The position numbers were made by a program, and so were the translations under genes. Positions 61,569 to 64,000 of a stretch of 64,000 nt of DNA are shown piece by piece. The notes under the pieces are model-generated. The model ran no database searches and was not told the origin of the DNA. It saw only the letters and a list, made by a program, of their open reading frames with translations. Positions within the stretch are counted from its first letter, which is position 1. Each line of letters starts with the position of its first letter. Origin of the DNA: Pseudomonas kitaguniensis (GTDB taxonomy: Bacteria; Pseudomonadota; Gammaproteobacteria; Pseudomonadales; Pseudomonadaceae); NCBI RefSeq assembly GCF_009296165.1, contig NZ_VUAZ01000044.1, positions 1 through 64,000 of the forward strand, given 5' to 3'.

Positions 61569-61603
61569 GCTGACAAAAATCCTTACAATTGCGCTTTGTC
61601 AGC
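61569..61603. promoter_or_regulatory. Inverted repeat upstream of rarD
   Basis: GCTGACAAA (61569-61577) and TTTGTCAGC (61595-61603), perfect 9-bp arms with a 17-bp spacer. The spacer holds TACAAT (61584-61589), a possible -10. It could be an operator or mRNA hairpin near the rarD start at 61625. Confidence 0.4.
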
Positions 61604-61624
61604 TGCCCGAGCAAGGATTCTGCA

Positions 61625-62509
61625 ATGCACGCCGCCAACCCCCGCAAGGGGTACATTCTGGGCCTCAGCGCCTATATCTGCTGGGGCCTGTTCCCGCTCT
61701 ACTTCAAAGCCATCGCCAGTGTGCCTGCCGCCGAAATCATCGTGCACCGCGTGTTGTGGTCCGCGCTGTTCGGCGGTTTGCTGTTGATGGTGTGGAAACA
61801 CCCCGGCTGGTTGCGTGAACTGCGCGACAACCCCAAGCGCCTGGCGATTCTGGCACTCAGTGGCTCATTGATTGCGGGCAACTGGCTGACCTATGTGTGG
61901 TCGGTCAACAGCGGGCGCATGCTGGAGGCGAGCCTCGGTTACTACATCAACCCCTTGGTCAACGTGCTGCTGGGCATGCTGATTCTGGGCGAACGCCTGC
62001 GTCGTTTGCAGTGGGTAGCCGTGGGGCTGGCAGCGTTGGGCGTGGCGCAACAAGTGTGGCAAGTCGGCAGCTTGCCGTGGGTGTCGCTGGTGCTGGCGCT
62101 GACGTTCGGCTTCTACGGCTTGATCCGCAAGCAGGCGCCGGTCAAGGCGTTGCCGGGGCTGGTGGTGGAAACTTGGATGCTGGTGCCGATTGCCGTCGCG
62201 TGGTTGCTGTTCAACCCGTCGGCGCACACTGCGCAACCGGCCTTCTGGAGTACCTCCGAAGCCTGGTGGCTGGTGGCCGCCGGCCCAATCACGCTGGTGC
62301 CGTTGGTGTGTTTCAACGCTGCCGCACGGCATTTGCCCTACACCGCGTTGGGCTTTTTGCAGTACGTAGCGCCCACGCTGGTGCTGTTGGAAGCGGTGCT
62401 GTTGTTCGGTGAACAGCTCGCGCCGAGCACGCTGATAGCGTTCGCGTTTATCTGGGCCGGGCTGGTGGTGTACAGCGTGGATGCCTGGCTGACCGTGCGC
62501 AAACGCTGA
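61625..62509 (+). CDS. rarD: EamA-family permease RarD
   Basis: A 294-residue membrane protein with about ten hydrophobic segments arranged as two EamA halves. The start MHAANPRKGYILGLSAYICW and the GLFPLYFKAI segment match RarD, named for chloramphenicol sensitivity but of unknown substrate. The ATG at 61625 has AAGGA 8 bases upstream; an earlier in-frame start only adds unrelated residues. Confidence 0.88.
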   Translation: MHAANPRKGYILGLSAYICWGLFPLYFKAIASVPAAEIIVHRVLWSALFGGLLLMVWKHPGWLRELRDNPKRLAILALSGSLIAGNWLTYVWSVNSGRMLEASLGYYINPLVNVLLGMLILGERLRRLQWVAVGLAALGVAQQVWQVGSLPWVSLVLALTFGFYGLIRKQAPVKALPGLVVETWMLVPIAVAWLLFNPSAHTAQPAFWSTSEAWWLVAAGPITLVPLVCFNAAARHLPYTALGFLQYVAPTLVLLEAVLLFGEQLAPSTLIAFAFIWAGLVVYSVDAWLTVRKR

Positions 62510-62527
62510 TCAAATAACGTACAACCT

Positions 62528-62558
62528 CCTGCAAGCCACAGCCGGTTTGGCTTGCAGG
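62528..62558. terminator. Hairpin after rarD
   Basis: CCTGCAAGCC-N11-GGCTTGCAGG, perfect 10-bp arms, 18 bp past the rarD stop and before the convergent gcvR. No T-run follows, so it may be factor-assisted or only an RNA 3' end. Confidence 0.5.
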
Positions 62559-62572
62559 CATTCACCCCAAGG

Positions 62573-62619
62573 TTATCCACAGGCCCATGCAAGATTTCCA
62601 TGCATAACCCTGTGGATGA
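62573..62619. other. Paired DnaA-box-like sites between rarD and gcvR
   Basis: TTATCCACA (62573-62581) is a perfect DnaA box; TGTGGATGA (62611-62619) is a one-mismatch box on the other strand. The arms ATCCACAGG and CCTGTGGAT form a 9-bp inverted repeat. A further perfect box in reverse orientation is at 62929-62937 inside gcvR. Binding by DnaA is not shown. Confidence 0.4.
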
Positions 62620-63132
62620 TTATTCCTCGTTGCGCAGCTCCACCATCAAATCATCCGCCAGGGTTTCCAGCGACGTCTGCAATGCCTCTAACGACAACGT
62701 TGACGGCACTCGCAACAATGCCTCGGCATTAAACAGCGGGTCACCGCTCATCGGTGCGGGGCGTACATCCGTACTCAAGCGCTCCAGGTTGACGCCCTGC
62801 TGGCTCAATAGCGCGGTGATCTCGCGCACAATCCCCGACCGGTCGTTGCCCACCAGTGTCATCAAAATCGCCTTCGACGCCGATGCCTGCCCCGCACTGC
62901 CCTCGCCCACCAACACGCGAATGCCTTGTGTGGATAAGTCCTCCAGCGCATTCACCAGACCCTGACGGCTTTCGGCAGGCACACTGACGCGCAAAATACC
63001 GGCGAACTGCCCGGCCATGTGCGCCATGCGGCTTTCCAGCCAGTTGCCACCGTGGGCAGCGATGTTTTGCGCGATACGTTCAACCAAACCGGGTTTGTCG
63101 GCGGCGATAATAGTCAGTACAAGATGGTCCAT
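62620..63132 (-). CDS. gcvR: Glycine cleavage system transcriptional repressor GcvR-type ACT protein
   Basis: A 170-residue protein with two ACT domains (about 1-80 and 88-165), start MDHLVLTIIAADKPGLVERIA and the second half ILMTLVGNDRSGIVREI. It lacks a DNA-binding domain; GcvR in enterobacteria binds glycine and the activator GcvA. Pairing with a Pseudomonas partner is inference. It is convergent with rarD. Confidence 0.85.
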   Translation of the reverse strand: MDHLVLTIIAADKPGLVERIAQNIAAHGGNWLESRMAHMAGQFAGILRVSVPAESRQGLVNALEDLSTQGIRVLVGEGSAGQASASKAILMTLVGNDRSGIVREITALLSQQGVNLERLSTDVRPAPMSGDPLFNAEALLRVPSTLSLEALQTSLETLADDLMVELRNEE

Positions 63133-63159
63133 GGCGAAGCCCTCTGGTGCTCATGGGTT

Positions 63160-63185
63160 TTTCGCGAGCAAACTCGCTCCTACAA
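63160..63185. repeat. Single REP-like arm upstream of gcvR
   Basis: TTCGCGAGCAAACTCGCTCCTACA, a diverged REP arm. The rest of the gap to glcB is A/T-rich and contains the inverted repeat at 63349-63376. Confidence 0.6.
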
Positions 63186-63348
63186 GGTGGACGCATGCGT
63201 ACACGAAAACAAATCGTGTACCATTTTTATATTTATCTGGAACAATCCAATAGTTTCTTGAGAACATCCCGTGCCGTAGTGTGACCGCACGGCCAAAATG
63301 GGTCGCTAAACGACGTATTTAGTCTAATTTTCACAACCGCAAGCCATC

Positions 63349-63376
63349 ATGTAGTATGCCCAACCGTGCACTACAT
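63349..63376. promoter_or_regulatory. Inverted repeat upstream of glcB
   Basis: ATGTAGT-N14-ACTACAT, perfect 7-bp arms, 46 bp before the glcB ATG in an A/T-rich area. Size and spacing suit an operator. Confidence 0.4.
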
Positions 63377-63422
63377 AATGAAAATCTGAAAAGCGCATCA
63401 GCTCCGCAGAGTGAGGGAAGCA

Positions 63423-64000
63423 ATGACTGAACACGTTCAAGTCGGTGGCCTGCAGGTCGCCAAGGTCCTGTTCGACTTCGTCAACAACGAAGCCATTCCC
63501 GGCACCGGCATCACTGCCGACCAGTTCTGGGCCGGCGCCGACAAGGTCATTCACGACCTGGCCCCGAAGAACAAAGCCTTACTCGCCAAACGCGATGATT
63601 TCCAGGCACGCATCGACACCTGGCACCAGGCACACGCAGGCCAGGCCCACGACCCGGTGGCCTACAAAGCCTTCCTGCAAGAGATCGGCTACCTGCTGCC
63701 GGAAGCCGCAGACTTCCAGGCCTCGACGCAAAACGTCGATGACGAAATCGCGCGCATGGCAGGCCCACAACTGGTCGTGCCGGTGATGAACGCGCGTTTC
63801 GCGCTCAACGCGTCCAACGCGCGCTGGGGCTCGCTGTATGACGCGCTGTATGGCACCGACGCCATCAGCGAAGCCGGCGGCGCCGAAAAAGGCCAAGGCT
63901 ACAACAAAGTGCGGGGCGACAAGGTGATCGCCTTCGCCCGCGCCTTCCTCGACCAAGCCGCGCCGCTCAGCGCCGGCAGCCATGTCGACTCCACCGGCTA
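63423..64000 (+). CDS. glcB: Malate synthase G, 5' part only
   Basis: The first 192 codons of a protein beginning [19 protein letters not shown], matching malate synthase G, which condenses glyoxylate and acetyl-CoA to malate in the glyoxylate cycle and in glycolate use. [17 protein letters not shown] and [20 protein letters not shown] are typical of the family N-terminal region. The frame is open to the window end; the catalytic barrel lies beyond. GAGGGAAG just upstream supplies a ribosome binding site. Confidence 0.93.
   Translation, partial: MTEHVQVGGLQVAKVLFDFVNNEAIPGTGITADQFWAGADKVIHDLAPKNKALLAKRDDFQARIDTWHQAHAGQAHDPVAYKAFLQEIGYLLPEAADFQASTQNVDDEIARMAGPQLVVPVMNARFALNASNARWGSLYDALYGTDAISEAGGAEKGQGYNKVRGDKVIAFARAFLDQAAPLSAGSHVDSTG

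Overview
The window is a chromosomal segment of a Pseudomonas of the P. fluorescens group. Most of it is conserved pseudomonad backbone, and gene order matches what I remember of P. aeruginosa PAO1 around PA0482-PA0508, PA0528-PA0530 and PA0575-PA0598. GC content is high, intergenic regions carry P. fluorescens-type REP elements (core GCGGGCTTGCTCGCG), and I recognise rsmY with a textbook GacA box. These are identifications from memory and motif reading; no database search was run.

Layout: 0.2-3.7 kb, a DUF3530 protein and the minus-strand amgK-murU-djlA cluster (peptidoglycan recycling). 3.9-11.5 kb, lptD-surA-pdxA-rsmA-apaG-apaH-glpE (outer-membrane LPS assembly, periplasmic chaperone, vitamin B6, rRNA methylation, Ap4A hydrolysis). 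11.8-16.7 kb, the stress operon prkA-yeaH-spoVR. 16.8-20.7 kb, cca, folB-folK, plsY and tsaD. 20.9-25.4 kb, the macromolecular synthesis operon rpsU-dnaG-rpoD. 25.6-29.0 kb, an RmcA-like c-di-GMP sensor and a CAU-anticodon tRNA that is best read as tRNA-Ile2.

29.2-39.7 kb is more accessory: a cupin, an Lrp/AsnC regulator with davB-davA (L-lysine to 5-aminovalerate), the pqqF-A-B-C-D-E cofactor operon, a Pmp3-family peptide and a RelE/HigB-HigA-like toxin-antitoxin pair. 39.9-51.4 kb holds a class III aminotransferase divergent from a LysR regulator, the sRNA gene rsmY, three paralogous acyl-CoA dehydrogenases, a diguanylate cyclase and an unrecognised protein that looks like several Ig-like modules. 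51.7-56.7 kb is the biotin operon bioB-F-H-C-D plus a flagellar-axial-like orphan. 56.8-64.0 kb has comF, modE, a Tat-exported PhoX phosphatase, srkA, rarD, gcvR and the 5' end of glcB.

Six genes (glpE, dnaG, a toxin gene, pqqC, bioC, modE) are broken by one- or two-base losses at short G/C runs or short repeats, while the protein sequence on both sides stays family-like. Because dnaG is essential and the lesions share one signature, I read most of them as indel errors in the sequence, though real mutations cannot be excluded. Other points of interest are an in-frame upstream start for pqqA with its own strong Shine-Dalgarno sequence, hairpins that hide the ribosome binding sites of cca and pqqF, and the rsmY locus.
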